Positions 20,878 through 31,492 of a stretch of DNA of 64,000 nt are shown piece by piece. Location: positions 12,834,001 to 12,898,000 of the forward strand of contig JBHGNT010000006.1 in NCBI GenBank assembly GCA_043228905.1. Direction: 5' to 3'. The notes below the pieces were generated by a model. It was not told the DNA's origin. It saw only the letters and a list, made by a program, of their open reading frames with translations, and ran no database searches. Positions within the stretch are counted from its first letter, which is position 1. Every line of letters starts with the position of its first letter. The stretch is from Azolla caroliniana (lineage: Eukaryota; Polypodiophyta). A program made the position numbers and the translations under genes.

Positions 20878-22320
20878 GATAGCCGGTATAAGTGTAGAAT
20901 GGTGTAACCCTAGTAGTGGACTGGATAGAATTATTATAAGCAAATTCAACAAACTGAGAATATCTACCCAATCATTTTGTTGATAACTTGTGTTTTCACC
21001 AAAGATACTGTGCCAATGTTTTACTGGTATGTTCTGTGTGTCCATCTGTTTGCAAGTGACCTTGAGGATTTTAATGAGATGCTTCCAAAGTTAGAGACGA
21101 ATTGAGGTCCACGATCACTGATTATACTGTCAGGAAGACCATGATGCTGAAATACTTCACGCATAACAATTCCTGCGGTTTCTTCACTAGTGATTTCTTT
21201 AGTACAGGGCACGAAATGTGCCATCTTAATATATCAATCTACCACTCTTAAGATCGCACTAAAGCCCTTCGAATTTGGAAGATCTGTGATAAAATCTAGA
21301 GAAATAGATTGCCACGGTTTGCTTGGGATCGGCAACGGCTCCAACAAACCATATGGATGATGTCTATGCATCTTTGCTCTGCAACATGTATCACATGTCC
21401 GAACATAGTCTTCAACAAATCTTCGCATATGGGGCCACCAAAATGATCGTTGTACTAAATCCAACGTTTTAGTGCTACCAAAATGTCTGGATGTGTATGT
21501 GTCATGACGATTTTGTACTATTCGAAGGTGCAAAAGTTTCCTAAAGAGGAATAAATCATCATGAAATTTGAATTGTCGATAATCCGTACCTGGTTGTTGT
21601 GACCGTGAACAAGATGCTCAAGAGGGATCGATTTGATCTAGAATAGGTTGAGGAAAAACATCTGTCTTCAAATCTTCATGTATGGTATCAATAATGTGTG
21701 AATCCAATGGAGTGTCAAAAACCCATGTGTCGTGTTGGACCCAAGATTACTTGCTTTTGATTGTCGAAGGTTGGATCACTAGGACGAGGAGCTAGATACA
21801 AGTATCGTGATAATGTATCTGCCTTCCCATGTTGCTTGCCTGGATGATATGTAATCTTGAAGTCGAAACGAGTGAGGAACTGAGCCCACCGAACCTATCT
21901 TCTATTTAACACAAGAGCATTCTAGAAGTAGGCAAGATTCTTGTGATCACTAAATACAGTGACTTGATGAGGAGATCCTTCTAAAAAGATTCAACTATTG
22001 CTAATAGGTCCTTTTCCTGTATCTCGTAGTTGATTTCAATGGCGTCAAATTTGTGCTTCTCATCGTTGCCTTGCTGCAACAAAATACTACCGAGGGTGAA
22101 ATCGGACGTGTCTACTTCAATGATAAATGATTTTTGCAGATCAACATGAGCTAGAAAAGCAGTCGAAGTAGATGATTTCTTGAGACCTTAAAAAGCCGTG
22201 TCTGCTTCCTTAGACCAAACAAATTATTGTCCCTTCTTTGTAAGTTGTGTGAGTAGTAAAATAAGCTTTGAATAGTTCTGTATAAACTTGTGACAGAAAT
22301 TTGGAAATCATCAAAAGCAT
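20878..22320 (-). pseudogene. copy J integrase/RNase H (broken)
   Basis: The minus strand aligns with F across integrase (HDTYTSRHFGSTKTLDLVQR, CDTCCRAK, LDFITDLPNSKGFSAIL, IISDRGPQFVSNF) and into RNase H toward 22320, where the LTR of D begins. Stops and small deletions occur throughout, for example at 21020 and 21230. It is the continuation of the chromodomain end at 14463-14962. Confidence 0.82.
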
Positions 22321-22586
22321 TGTCATGAGGTACGAAAACTTTACATTAAAAGTATACAAAAAGATAAATACGTAATTAAAATAAAATATATCTTGGTATT
22401 GTTTTATAAAGGTAATATTTAAAACACACTATGACAATATTATACATTATATATCGAGGGAAATAAAACATATATATTATATTATATGGACAAGAGAGGA
22501 CTTGAACCAATAACCCCCACCTTATGACTTTGAACCCTTAGCATTCACCCTTGGGCTAAAACCAACATATTCATCATCAATGCATT
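22321..22586 (+). repeat. partial LTR of D with tRNA-like module
   Basis: It matches the first part of the LTR at 23540. On the minus strand it carries a box A TAGCCCAAGGG (22558-22548), then 39 nt, then a box B GGTTCAAGTCC (22508-22498) that fits the Pol III consensus at every position. The second LTR has decayed versions of both. Confidence 0.7.
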
Positions 22587-23500
22587 AAAAATGGATGGTC
22601 GATCTAGTGACAATGCCACTTGGGGAAGGTCAAATGTGATATTTAGTACTAGCAAGAGAAGACCATACAAACCAAGTAGAAGGAAGACCACTACGACAAA
22701 AAACCCCTCGAGTTGTATGTAAATTTTTATTAGAAGATGTAATATGTCGTTATGGGTGTGTTGTTAAAATAATTGTAGATAGAGGATAACATGATTCTGA
22801 TGAAGCTAAAGAATTCTTCAACCGGATAGGGGTAAAATTATCACTTACAACTGCATATAATCCAAAGGCTAATGGAAATATTGAAAGAGGACATAGTGCA
22901 ATAGTTAAGGCGATCGTGAAAAGTTGTAAAGGTAAATAAGAGATTGGCCACGCATGCTACCTTATGCACTATGGGCAAATCAGACAACACATAGTTCGGT
23001 AAGAGGATATATGCCAATTGAGCTGATACTTGGCCAAAAGCCCATCATGCCAATAGAAGAATCAATTATTTCATGGACATCTATTCCATGGAGAGAAGAG
23101 CTAAGCAGAGAAGAATTGCTTGCTTTGCGAATTCAACAATTAGAGCGTCAGCCTGAAGATGTAGAATTAGCAGCCCAACGATTGAAGGAGGCTCGACTAA
23201 AGAATAAAATTCGTTTTGATAAAACACATAGAATTCGACATAAGAAGATAGAAGAGGAGGATTGGGTGCTTGTGTATGATAGCAGTTTAGATAATCAACA
23301 TAGCACCGTCTGCAAGTTCGCTGAAAGATGGTTTGGGCCCTACATAGTAAGAAAAGTATATGATAACTTTACTTATAAACTTAGTGAACTGGATGGGACA
23401 CTAATCCTAAACGTGGTAGTTGGAAAGAGGATAAAAGTATTTAAGAAAAGGTTTGAGCTTGAACCTCCTCCAATAGATCAACATGAAGATGAAAGTTAGT
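22587..23500 (+). pseudogene. integrase remnant of copy D
   Basis: The last 181 residues (22954-23499) form an open frame matching the end of the E integrase: LPYALWANQTTHSSVRGYMP, ARLKNKIRFDKTHRIRHKK, EEDWVLVYDSSLDNQHSTV, WFGPYIVRKVYDNFTYKLSE. Upstream, the catalytic core is recognisable but has many stops. Composition is much more AT-rich than in E, consistent with long-term loss of methylated cytosines. No chromodomain follows. Confidence 0.8.
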
Positions 23501-23539
23501 GGCACATGTCAGAGGATGTGTAGGTCTAGAGGGGGTGGA

Positions 23540-24310
23540 TGTCGTGAAGTACGAAAGCTTCACATTAAAAGTATACAAAAACATAAATACGTAATTAAAA
23601 TAAAATATATCCTGATATTGTTTTATAAAGGTAATATTAAAAACACACTATGATAATATTATACATTATATGTCGAGCCAAATAAAACATATATATTATA
23701 TTACATGGACAAGAGAGAACTTCAACCAATAAACCCCACCTTATGACTTTGAACCCTTACCATTTACCCTATAATTGTAGTATGTATAAAACAACATTGT
23801 GAAATGTTCCCAAGAATAGCCCCCCACTTCCATTACGTAAGAGAGGGAGAGCGAAATTATATTTTAAGAGATATCATAATAGAGAAAGAGGGAGAGAGGG
23901 TAAAAGCTATATACAATCTTCAAAAGAAAAGAGAAGAACTAGCTTGGCAGTAGCGGTGCTCAACTCGCAACAAAAATGCATAGAGGTTCGAGTCTTATCC
24001 TCATCAAAAGATAGAAGTGAAGATTGTGGTCTACTATCAAGAAAGAGAAGAGCGACTACCTTGTGAGACAAAGTTCGACGGTTCAATGATGCTCACAACC
24101 ATTTTGTAACTCTTTCATGAAATAATTATAATTTTCTTACATTCCCTCAATTATCAGAGTACATCCTATCTTGTCATATCTTGTTGATCACTATTTATCT
24201 ATTTCCACTCTTTCGTCTCTTCCGTCCAAAATCCCAGCGATTCCTTCCTCACTTTCACGTTGTCTTCTGTATAAGCAACGCTATGCTTCTAGGCGAGCCA
24301 CACCATGACA
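23540..24310 (+). repeat. LTR shared by D and C
   Basis: It starts TGTCGTGAAG directly after a polypurine tract (AGAGGGGGTGGA) and ends ...CATGACA, followed by a TGGTGAGCTCGACGTG primer-like site (24316-24331), close to the one in E. The length of about 771 bp is similar to the E LTR. Confidence 0.75.
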
Positions 24311-24378
24311 CAATTTGGTGAGCTCGACGTGAAACGGGGAAGTAGAAGAGACATCTAAAGTAAAGATCAACATCAACA

Positions 24379-26010
24379 TGGCAAGTACGAGTATAATGGA
24401 TCCGGTAATGTTGTTTATTGAAAAGTTGAATTAAGATCGATTATTTCATGGCTTACGAGAAGTCTGAGAGAAGATTGGTATGTTTGATGGCACAAATATT
24501 TCGAAGTAAGTGAATATATATTATGATGAAATGGAAATATCGAGTATGAATGATGTCAATATGATAGCAAACTTTTATAAATTAGTGGACATGGAATTAA
24601 GAGATAGAATTAATGAAACACAAGCATTGCATAGTTTGGATTGGAATGCATTCAAACAAGCACTTGTGTCTGAATATGCTCATGAAGATTTCTCTCGCGT
24701 TACTATGTGTTCATTCCATGAATGGGTCCTAAAAGAAAATAAAAGGATTATCTGTGGCTGACACGAAAAAAGAGTTTGATAGATTGTATGGGCACTTAAA
24801 GCCAAAAGAAAGAAATTCTTTGTCTTGGCAAAAGGTTGCTTTATTTTTGCAGGCAGTTGACAAGAGATATAAAAAAGAATTGGAATTTATGCTTGAAGTA
24901 CCAAATACCGAGGATGGTATAACTACAGATTGGAATGAGGTAACAAATGCTTGTAATAAATTTATGAAAAGAATGCAAAGGAATGGTGCAATGCTACAAA
25001 TACCACATGTGCGAATCACAAATCGGCTTGAGCAAAACATCGAAGTTCAAAGACTTAGTCGAGAACCATCACACGAAATGGTGCATCAACCACGAGAAAT
25101 AATCAAAACTAAGAGTGAGTCTTTGCTTGATGACTTAGTTCAAAGTATCAAAGATCTAACAATTAATGTGGCAAAGCTTGAGAATGGTCAGACTTCGAGA
25201 TCAAGGGAACCATTTCGACCTCAATGCATGTGGTGTGATAGTCTCGAACATTGATTACGTGATTGTGTAGAATATAAAGACATGGAAAATCGAGACTTGG
25301 TCTATTGGAAAAATGGTAACATTTACTTAACTGAAACTAGAGGTCCACTTACAAAGAACTTTGGTGATGGTGGTGTTAAGGTTAAGTTTGAAGAAGCTGA
25401 AGCAAAGAAGGCTTCTGCAATGTACTACTTGGCAACTGTAGGAATGCGTCTTGATGACATGCCATACCGATCATCATTCTGGGAGAAGGTCGTAAGTTCG
25501 GCACAAAAGCAAAAGCTGAAGATGGAAGACCATCGTGTTGCCGGAGATTCTGTAAGGAAAAACATTGGATGGGATGTTTCAGTAGATGTTATGACAGTCT
25601 ATGCTCAAATGGCAGAACATCAAGAGCATGAGGTGATAGTGGAAGAAAAAAGGAAAAGGTCGGATTATAAGATTGGCTCAACCAGAAAGCATGAAACAAG
25701 AGAAAGCAAAAGAAAAGAGATGGACGCAAAAGTTGAAAAAGGTAAATCTGGTCCTTCATTCAAATTAATGTCTGATATTGAAAATGATACAAATTTAAAG
25801 AAAATTTTAGAAACAAGAATACTAGACAGTCGAGTAGAATATACACTAAGAGAAGTGTTAGGTATTGCAAAAAAGGAATTTCATAATGAAATAATTGATA
25901 TTGTGCAAAGAAAGAAGCAAGTAAATGAGCAGGTTAAAGAGACAAGTCTGAAGGTGGCATATGAAGTAGTAAGCAACGAATCGAACAATATCATTGTTGA
26001 TTCTCAGCAT
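24379..26010 (+). pseudogene. copy C gag and start of protease region
   Basis: ATG at 24379 begins MASTSIMDPVMLFIEKLN and stops soon after. Further frames carry the capsid-like region (LVDMELRDRINETQALHSLD; KVALFLQAVDKRYKKELEF) and a knuckle CMWCDSLEH-x-LRDC, in which the x position is a TGA that is Arg in E. 25282-26010 encodes the Lys/Glu-rich linker (EKGKSGPSFKLMSDIENDTN). The gene is interrupted by F. Confidence 0.78.
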
Positions 26011-26015
26011 GCATC
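26011..26015 (+). repeat. target-site duplication of F, left copy
   Basis: GCATC directly precedes the F LTR; the same five bases follow the other LTR at 31783-31787. Confidence 0.92.
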
Positions 26016-26148
26016 TGTCAGGAACTCTATTAAGGCAGAGAAGGAATTAGTACTAAAAGAAGGATTAGTACTATTGTTGGGGAATAGTACTAAGACAGAG
26101 AAGGATTAGTACTATGAGAGGTGTCGAACTTTGAGAGAAGGAATGAGT

Positions 26149-26192
<44 letters not shown>

Positions 26193-26482
26193 TGATGCGA
26201 AAGATATATGTATTATATGACGGAAGATATACAACAGTAGTTAGAAGGCTTAAGACTGGCGTTGAACCGATTTGGTTCGAACTAATGCCTTGCGCCTCCT
26301 TTTATAGTGTCTTCAGGAATACTCCTGAAGTTTCTAGAATGTTCCAGAGAAATCTGGAATATACATCAATTTCCTAATAAAACCTAAATGAAAATAATAT
26401 CCTTCAAATTACAACTCATAACCTAATGGTAAAGTCTCGACCCGTGTAACAAAAGGTTATGGGTTCGAGTCTAGTTATGACA
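26016..26482 (-). repeat. 3' LTR of F
   Basis: On the minus strand it runs TGTCATAACTAG ... TTCCTGACA, next to a polypurine tract (GGGGGGATAG). It contains an eight-pentamer heat-shock array (26312-26349), a TATA box (26306-26300), a self-primer sequence (26273-26262), a (CT)n tract (26152-26187) and, antisense, a tRNA-like module (26416-26480). Confidence 0.92.
26416..26480 (+). other. tRNA-like module, antisense in U3 of F
   Basis: The plus strand holds a D-arm-like TAATGGTAAAG (26424-26434), a box-B-like GGTTCGAGTCT (26462-26472) and end arms TCATAAC/GTTATGA (26416-26422, 26474-26480) that can pair over 7 bp. It is antisense to the element and near the LTR tip. No good T stem or anticodon stem is seen, so it is not an intact tRNA. 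Equivalent segments occur in J (14390-14440) and K (57605-57660). Confidence 0.5.
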
Positions 26483-29400
26483 CTATCCCCCCTTTAAAAC
26501 GACGAGTTTCACGAGTCGTTTTGGATTGAGGACCCGGTTTCTCGGGATATCGTCGATGGAAGTCTTCTAGAAGAGCACGAGCATTGGTCACATTCTCGAT
26601 CGGTTCCCAAGTACGCTCGCTGGGACTATATCCTAGCCAATCGACTAGATAGTAGAGCTTGTTGCGAACAATCTTGGAATCGCGGATGGCAGCGACCTCA
26701 TACTCAGGTCCATCTTCGAGCTCGATAGGAGGTGGAGGTTGTATAGTACGTCCTGGGATAGTGCTCTCGTGATAGGGTTCGAGGAGAGAACTATGAAACA
26801 CCGGGTGTATCCGAAGTTGCGGAGGTAGCTCGAGACGAAAAGCGACATCATTAATCTTCCCGATAATACGGAAAGGACCTAATCGTCGATAATCCAACTT
26901 CTCACATGGGCGAGTAGTCTTGATGTGTCGTCGTAGCAGCCACACCCGATCTCCAATGTTAAAACTGGATGGAAGTCGATGACGATCTGCGTAGTCCTTG
27001 TGTGATTGTTGAGCTTGCTGGAGTTGAGTAGATAAATCCGCTTGTATCTTGCGTAACCGCTCCAAACGATCCTCCGCGTAAGGATTTGTGGACACTTCTG
27101 GGGTTTCAAGGACACACCACCGGGGATGATATCCCGTATAAGCGTAGAATGGCGTGACTTTAGTCGATGCGTGGATAGCGTTATTATAGGCAAATTCGGC
27201 GAACGGAAGAATATCTGCCCAGTCATTCTGATGATAGTTGAGAAAGCACCGCAGATACTGCTCCAGTGTTTGATTTGTTCGTTCGGCTTGACCGTCGGTT
27301 TGTGGGTGGTAGCCGGAGGAGAGGTTACAAGTGACCTTCAGCATTTTAAAAAGGTGCTTCCAGAATTTTGACACAAACTGGGGTCCACGATCGCTGATGA
27401 TATTATCAGGGAGTCCATGATGCCGACATACTTCCCGCATGACAATTTCGGTGGTGTCTTCACTAGATATTTCTTTAGTACATGGTAAGAAATGAGCCAT
27501 CTTCGTATATCGATCCACCACTGTGAGAATCGCACTGAATCCCTTAGAGACTGGAAGATCTGTAATGAAGTCAAGAGCAATGGATTGCCATGGCTTGCTT
27601 GGAATTGGTAATGGTTCTAATAAACCATATGGATGATGTCTTGGCATTTTCGCTCTGCAGCATGTATCGCAAGTCCGAACAAAATCTTCGACAAATTGTC
27701 GCATACGGGGCCACCAGAATGATCGTTGTACTAAATCTAATGTTTTAGTACTACCAAAATGTCCTGCTGTATATGTGTCATGGCAGTTTTGTACTACTCG
27801 AAGGCGGCAAGAACCATTAGGAACATACAAAAGTTCTTTAAAGAAGAGTAATCCATCACAGTATTTGAATTGCCGATAATCCGTACCTGGTGATTGTGAT
27901 TGTGAACATGACGCTCGAGAGGGGTCAATTTGTGCTAGTATAGCTTGGGCGAAAGCGTCAGTCTTCAAGTCCTCACGTATAGTATTGGTAATGTCAGAAT
28001 CCACGGGCATGTCAAAGATCTGTGCTGCTTGCAGTCGTGCTGGACCCAAGATTACTTGCTTCTGGTTATCGAAAGCTGGCTCACCGGGACGTGGTGTTAG
28101 ATACGAACGCCGTGATAATGCATCTGCCTTCCCTTGGTGCTTCCCCGGACGATATGTAATTTTGAAGTCGAAGCGTGTGAGGAAATGGGCCCACCGAGCT
28201 TGACGTCGATTCAGTACACGAGCATCTTGAAAGTAGGCAAGGTTCTTGTGGTCACTGAATACAGTGACCTGATGAGGAGATCCCTCCAGGAAATGCCTCC
28301 ATTGCATAAAAGAATCAACTATTGCTAATAGCTCTTTATCATGAATTTCGTAGTTGATTTCGGCGGCGTCAAACTTACGGGAGTGGAAAGCCACAGGATG
28401 TAGCTTCTCGTCGTTACCCTGTTGTGACAGAATGCTCCCCAATGCGAAATCCGATGCATCAGCTTCGATAATGAATGGTTTTTCCGGATCCACATGACCT
28501 AAAATTGGAGCTGATGTAAACGCCTTCTTAAGACTCTCGAAAGCCATGTCCGTCTCTTTAGACCAAATGAATGATTGTCCCTTCCTGGTGAGCTGTGTGA
28601 GAGGCAGCACAATTTTTGAGTAATTTTGTATGAACTTCCGGTAGAAATTTGCAAAGCCTAGGAAGCATTGCACATCCCGCACCGAACGCGGAGTGTGCCA
28701 TTCTATCACCGTTTTGACCTTGGCTGGGTCCATAGATATGCCTTCTGAGGAGATGACATAGCCGAGAAACTCCACTTGGTTGCACCCGAAACTACATTTC
28801 TCTAACTTTGCATACAGACCATGTTCTCGAAGTCGTTTTAGTACTAATAGTACATGAGAATCATGTTCTTCTTGGGTCTTTGAATAAACCAGTAGATCAT
28901 CCAAATAGATGATCAAAAAATCATCCAAGAGGTCTCGAAATATATCATTCGCCATGTGCTGGAAGACTGCCGGCGCATTAGTGAGTCCGAACGGCATGAC
29001 CGTATACTCGAAGTGCCCATATCTGGTGCGAAACGCGGTCTTCCATTCATCTCCTGGTCGGATCCGTACGAGGTTATAGGCTCCTCGTAAGTCGATCTTC
29101 GTGAAGAACCTGGCACCGTTGATCCGTTCTAAAAGACTTGAGATAAGGGGAAGAGCATACCTATTTCTTACTGTGACCTTATTCAAGCCACGGTAATCTA
29201 CAACGAGTCGAAGCGAGCCATCTTTTTTCTTGACGAAGAAAATGGGTGCGCCGGCTGGAGATTTCGAATGCCGAATGAAACCGTTCTCCAAATTCTCCTC
29301 TATATAGGCTCGAAGGACTTCTAGCTCGGTTGGTGACAAATTGTAGATCGGCCCCCATGGCGGCTCTTTTCCCGGTTGTAAGTCGATGGCGCAGTCGTAC

Positions 29401-30032
29401 GGCCGATGATGAGGAAGTGTGTTGGCTTGTACTTTATCGAACACATCAGCATACTGACGATACTTCTCGGGAAGTTGAACGGTGGACTCCTCTTTGGTGG
29501 TGCTGGAGGGTTGTACTGATATTGCAAAGAGAAACATTTCCTCCTTGCGCCCTTCCTCACGCAACTGACGTAGCGAAATGGTTGCAACCTTCTGGGTAGA
29601 TCCTTGGGTTTGTCGCAACCGGATTTCCCTTGTCCTCCAATCTATGTCTGGGTCATGTAACTCGAACCATGGTAATCCTAAAACTATGGGATGTTCTGGA
29701 ATACTAATAATATTAAATGATACTACACATGTTAAGTTATCTAGGACAATATTAACGGGTTCCGACTCTTCTATGATATTACCAGAAGCAATGGGACGAC
29801 CATCAATGACTACTACTGAGGCTGGACATGGGAGCTTTCTTAGAGATATCTGATGAGCTCGGGCAAAATTCCTATCCATGAAGCAAGAATTAGCTCCGGA
29901 ATCTAGAAGGGCTAAGGTATGTACTGGAGGGGTTCTTTTAGTACTAACTGCTACTTGGACTACGAACACATCACTAACTTGCTTAGAGGGAATGGAACCA
30001 CTAATGGGCTGCACAGATCTAGGGCTGTCCAA
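26475..30032 (-). CDS. pol: F pol polyprotein: protease, RT, RNase H, integrase, chromodomain
   Basis: 1,185 residues are open from a TTG at 30032, with no ATG of its own; the frame is open further upstream and overlaps the end of gag in the -1 frame. Domains in order: aspartic protease (LALLDSGANSCFM, about 40-55); RT with IIYLDDLLVYS at about 375; RNase H ([34 protein letters not shown]); integrase with HHCC finger (HDTYTAGHFG ... CDTCCRAK) and D-D-E core (ALDFITDLP, ISDRGPQFVS, QAERTNQTL); GPF module; chromodomain at the C-terminus (YEVAAIRDSK ... YYLVDWLGYSPSERTWEP). All catalytic residues are present. It ends three codons inside the 3' LTR. Confidence 0.95.
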   Translation of the reverse strand: MDSPRSVQPISGSIPSKQVSDVFVVQVAVSTKRTPPVHTLALLDSGANSCFMDRNFARAHQISLRKLPCPASVVVIDGRPIASGNIIEESEPVNIVLDNLTCVVSFNIISIPEHPIVLGLPWFELHDPDIDWRTREIRLRQTQGSTQKVATISLRQLREEGRKEEMFLFAISVQPSSTTKEESTVQLPEKYRQYADVFDKVQANTLPHHRPYDCAIDLQPGKEPPWGPIYNLSPTELEVLRAYIEENLENGFIRHSKSPAGAPIFFVKKKDGSLRLVVDYRGLNKVTVRNRYALPLISSLLERINGARFFTKIDLRGAYNLVRIRPGDEWKTAFRTRYGHFEYTVMPFGLTNAPAVFQHMANDIFRDLLDDFLIIYLDDLLVYSKTQEEHDSHVLLVLKRLREHGLYAKLEKCSFGCNQVEFLGYVISSEGISMDPAKVKTVIEWHTPRSVRDVQCFLGFANFYRKFIQNYSKIVLPLTQLTRKGQSFIWSKETDMAFESLKKAFTSAPILGHVDPEKPFIIEADASDFALGSILSQQGNDEKLHPVAFHSRKFDAAEINYEIHDKELLAIVDSFMQWRHFLEGSPHQVTVFSDHKNLAYFQDARVLNRRQARWAHFLTRFDFKITYRPGKHQGKADALSRRSYLTPRPGEPAFDNQKQVILGPARLQAAQIFDMPVDSDITNTIREDLKTDAFAQAILAQIDPSRASCSQSQSPGTDYRQFKYCDGLLFFKELLYVPNGSCRLRVVQNCHDTYTAGHFGSTKTLDLVQRSFWWPRMRQFVEDFVRTCDTCCRAKMPRHHPYGLLEPLPIPSKPWQSIALDFITDLPVSKGFSAILTVVDRYTKMAHFLPCTKEISSEDTTEIVMREVCRHHGLPDNIISDRGPQFVSKFWKHLFKMLKVTCNLSSGYHPQTDGQAERTNQTLEQYLRCFLNYHQNDWADILPFAEFAYNNAIHASTKVTPFYAYTGYHPRWCVLETPEVSTNPYAEDRLERLRKIQADLSTQLQQAQQSHKDYADRHRLPSSFNIGDRVWLLRRHIKTTRPCEKLDYRRLGPFRIIGKINDVAFRLELPPQLRIHPVFHSSLLEPYHESTIPGRTIQPPPPIELEDGPEYEVAAIRDSKIVRNKLYYLVDWLGYSPSERTWEPIENVTNARALLEDFHRRYPEKPGPQSKTTRETRRFKGGIVS

Positions 30033-30071
30033 CCAAACGGCTCCTATTTTGGCTGGACTTAGTCGTTTAAC
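30027..30071 (-). promoter_or_regulatory. candidate -1 ribosomal frameshift signal at gag/pol boundary
   Basis: On the minus strand GTTAAAC (30071-30065) lies in the gag frame as G-TTA-AAC, two codons before the gag TAA. After a 6-nt spacer, GTCCAGCC (30058-30051) pairs with GGTTGGAC (30034-30027) across a 16-nt loop; a TAGG in the loop could pair with CCTA just downstream as a pseudoknot. Slipping back one base enters the open pol frame. Element O has the same heptamer and spacing (62318-62362). GUUAAAC is a known frameshift heptamer in arteriviruses; its use here is inferred. Confidence 0.7.
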
Positions 30072-31228
30072 TCTTCTTCTAATTGGCTAAGGACATCAAA
30101 TTTGTTTGCGAGATTCGGACTATTAGTACTATTAGGACTATTATGACTATGAGGATTATCAGAGATTCCTACTGACATAGACTCGGGTTTAGTATAGTCA
30201 GAACTAACAATGACTTGGTTTACCTGCCTTCTTGGTCTATGGGGACAGTTTATCGCGATATGCCCTGGTCCACCGCAATAAAGGCATAATCGGTTTGTTC
30301 GGCGTCGTTGCTTTTCCTCCTCCGATAGCGGCCCACGACGACGTGTAGTGTCAATTTCCATTGGAGTTGGAGTACTTACTGGAGGCGCATTATGTGACTC
30401 CCTTTGAAAAGGTTTCGCTACCATTGAGGCATAGGTAGGCTCGGATCTTGCCCTCGGCATCTGAAATTGTCGTTCCGAACGTCGCTCAAAGAGGCGGTTG
30501 TCACATCTGACCGCTCGACTGATTGCTTCTGTTAATGATTTTGGCTCTTCAGGGAAAGTCAAGAGTAAATCCTTGACATCGTTGCGTAGACCATAGCGGA
30601 ACTGCTCCATCAATGCTTGATCATCCCAGGGGATATCGGCGGCGAGTAGGCGGAAATCTACAGCATATGCGGAGGCTGGACGGTCACCTTGGCGTAATCG
30701 CCGGATTTTGTTGATTGCAGTCCTTATGCTGTCAGTATCTCCAAAACATGCTTTAAACTCACTTATGAATTCTTCAAAATTATTTAGTACTGGAGATTCC
30801 TTTTCTAGTAGCGGTGCGAACCATGCTAATGCTGAGCCAGTTAACAACGTGCCTACTAAACCCACTCGTGATGCATCGGTGGGATATCGGGACGGATGCA
30901 TTTGAATAACTAACCGTACCTGGTTAAGAAACCCTCTAAACTGCGATCGCGTTCCATCGAACTTCGTGGGAAGGCCAATCTTGGGTTCTTTATGAATCCC
31001 TTGTGCTCCGTGCCCTTGTTGTTGCATTGCTACGATGGTTGCTTCGAGTTGTTGCACGCGTAACGCAAGTTCCCCATGCTGTTGTTGCGTTTGCTGCTTT
31101 TCTAAGGAAATTTGCTGAAGATCCCCCAACAAGCGTTGATTTTCTTGTTCCAAAGCATGAAACTTCTCTTTCAAGCATTGAAATTCCGAGAAAACGGATT
31201 GATACTCTTCAGCGCTAACGGTGGCCAT
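30059..31228 (-). CDS. gag: F Gag protein
   Basis: An intact 389-residue protein starts MATVSAEEYQSVFSEF. Residues about 5-75 are a coiled coil rich in Gln (LEQENQRLLGDLQQISLEKQ). Residues about 90-240 are the Retrotrans_gag capsid region (PTKFDGTRSQFRGFLNQVRL, ALAWFAPLLEKESPVLNNF, GDRPASAYAVDFRLLAADIP). One CCHC knuckle, CLYCGGPGHIAINC, lies near residue 320. The stop at 30059 sits just after the putative slip site. It would assemble the virus-like particle. Confidence 0.95.
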   Translation of the reverse strand: MATVSAEEYQSVFSEFQCLKEKFHALEQENQRLLGDLQQISLEKQQTQQQHGELALRVQQLEATIVAMQQQGHGAQGIHKEPKIGLPTKFDGTRSQFRGFLNQVRLVIQMHPSRYPTDASRVGLVGTLLTGSALAWFAPLLEKESPVLNNFEEFISEFKACFGDTDSIRTAINKIRRLRQGDRPASAYAVDFRLLAADIPWDDQALMEQFRYGLRNDVKDLLLTFPEEPKSLTEAISRAVRCDNRLFERRSERQFQMPRARSEPTYASMVAKPFQRESHNAPPVSTPTPMEIDTTRRRGPLSEEEKQRRRTNRLCLYCGGPGHIAINCPHRPRRQVNQVIVSSDYTKPESMSVGISDNPHSHNSPNSTNSPNLANKFDVLSQLEEELND

Positions 31229-31305
31229 GGGATGAAGGAAAAGGGAAATAAGAGACTAGTAGGAAAGGAGAGAGACAGAAGGAAGAGGGAGACTAGTAGG
31301 AGGGA

Positions 31306-31317
31306 AAATCGGTTCAA
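31306..31317 (-). other. self-complementary primer-binding site of F
   Basis: TTGAACCGATTT on the minus strand starts two bases inside the 5' LTR. It does not match a standard tRNA 3' end but is the exact reverse complement of AAATCGGTTCAA inside the LTR (31573-31562), about 33 nt after the start of the TATA box, that is, at the predicted 5' end of the transcript. Confidence 0.72.
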
Positions 31318-31319
31318 AC

Positions 31320-31452
31320 TGTCAGGAACTCTATTAAGGCAGAGAAGGAATTAGTACTAAAAGAAGGATTAGTACTATTGTTGGGGAATAGTACTAAGAC
31401 AGAGAAGGATTAGTACTATGAGAGGTGTCGAACTTTGAGAGAAGGAATGAGT

Positions 31453-31492
<40 letters not shown>

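Larger units (their letters stand above)
8809..22320 (-). mobile_element. Tcn1-like chromovirus copy J, split by a LINE and a copia element
   Basis: Pieces of one minus-strand chromovirus are arranged as 3' LTR (8809-8935 plus 14119-14462), the chromodomain end of pol (14463-14962), then after copia G the integrase and RNase H part of pol (20878-22320). Each piece aligns with intact element F. It is inserted into copia I. Its upstream half (gag, RT, 5' LTR) is absent: sequence stops at 22320 where the LTR of D begins. Confidence 0.8.
22321..24310 (+). mobile_element. deleted gypsy copy D (LTR-integrase-LTR)
   Basis: A partial LTR (22321 to about 22586) is fused directly to integrase coding sequence (from about 22587), which runs to 23500 and is followed by a full LTR (23540-24310). 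The first and last parts share TGTC(A/G)TGA(A/G)GTACGAAA starts. The internal gag, protease, RT and RNase H are missing. The second LTR also serves as the 5' LTR of C, a three-LTR remnant typical of ectopic recombination. Confidence 0.75.

Noticed and set aside
26416-26480. Possible functional tRNA gene
   Set aside because: It has box-B and D-arm likeness and pairing ends, but no good T or anticodon stem, and it is repeated as part of each LTR. Annotated as tRNA-like only.
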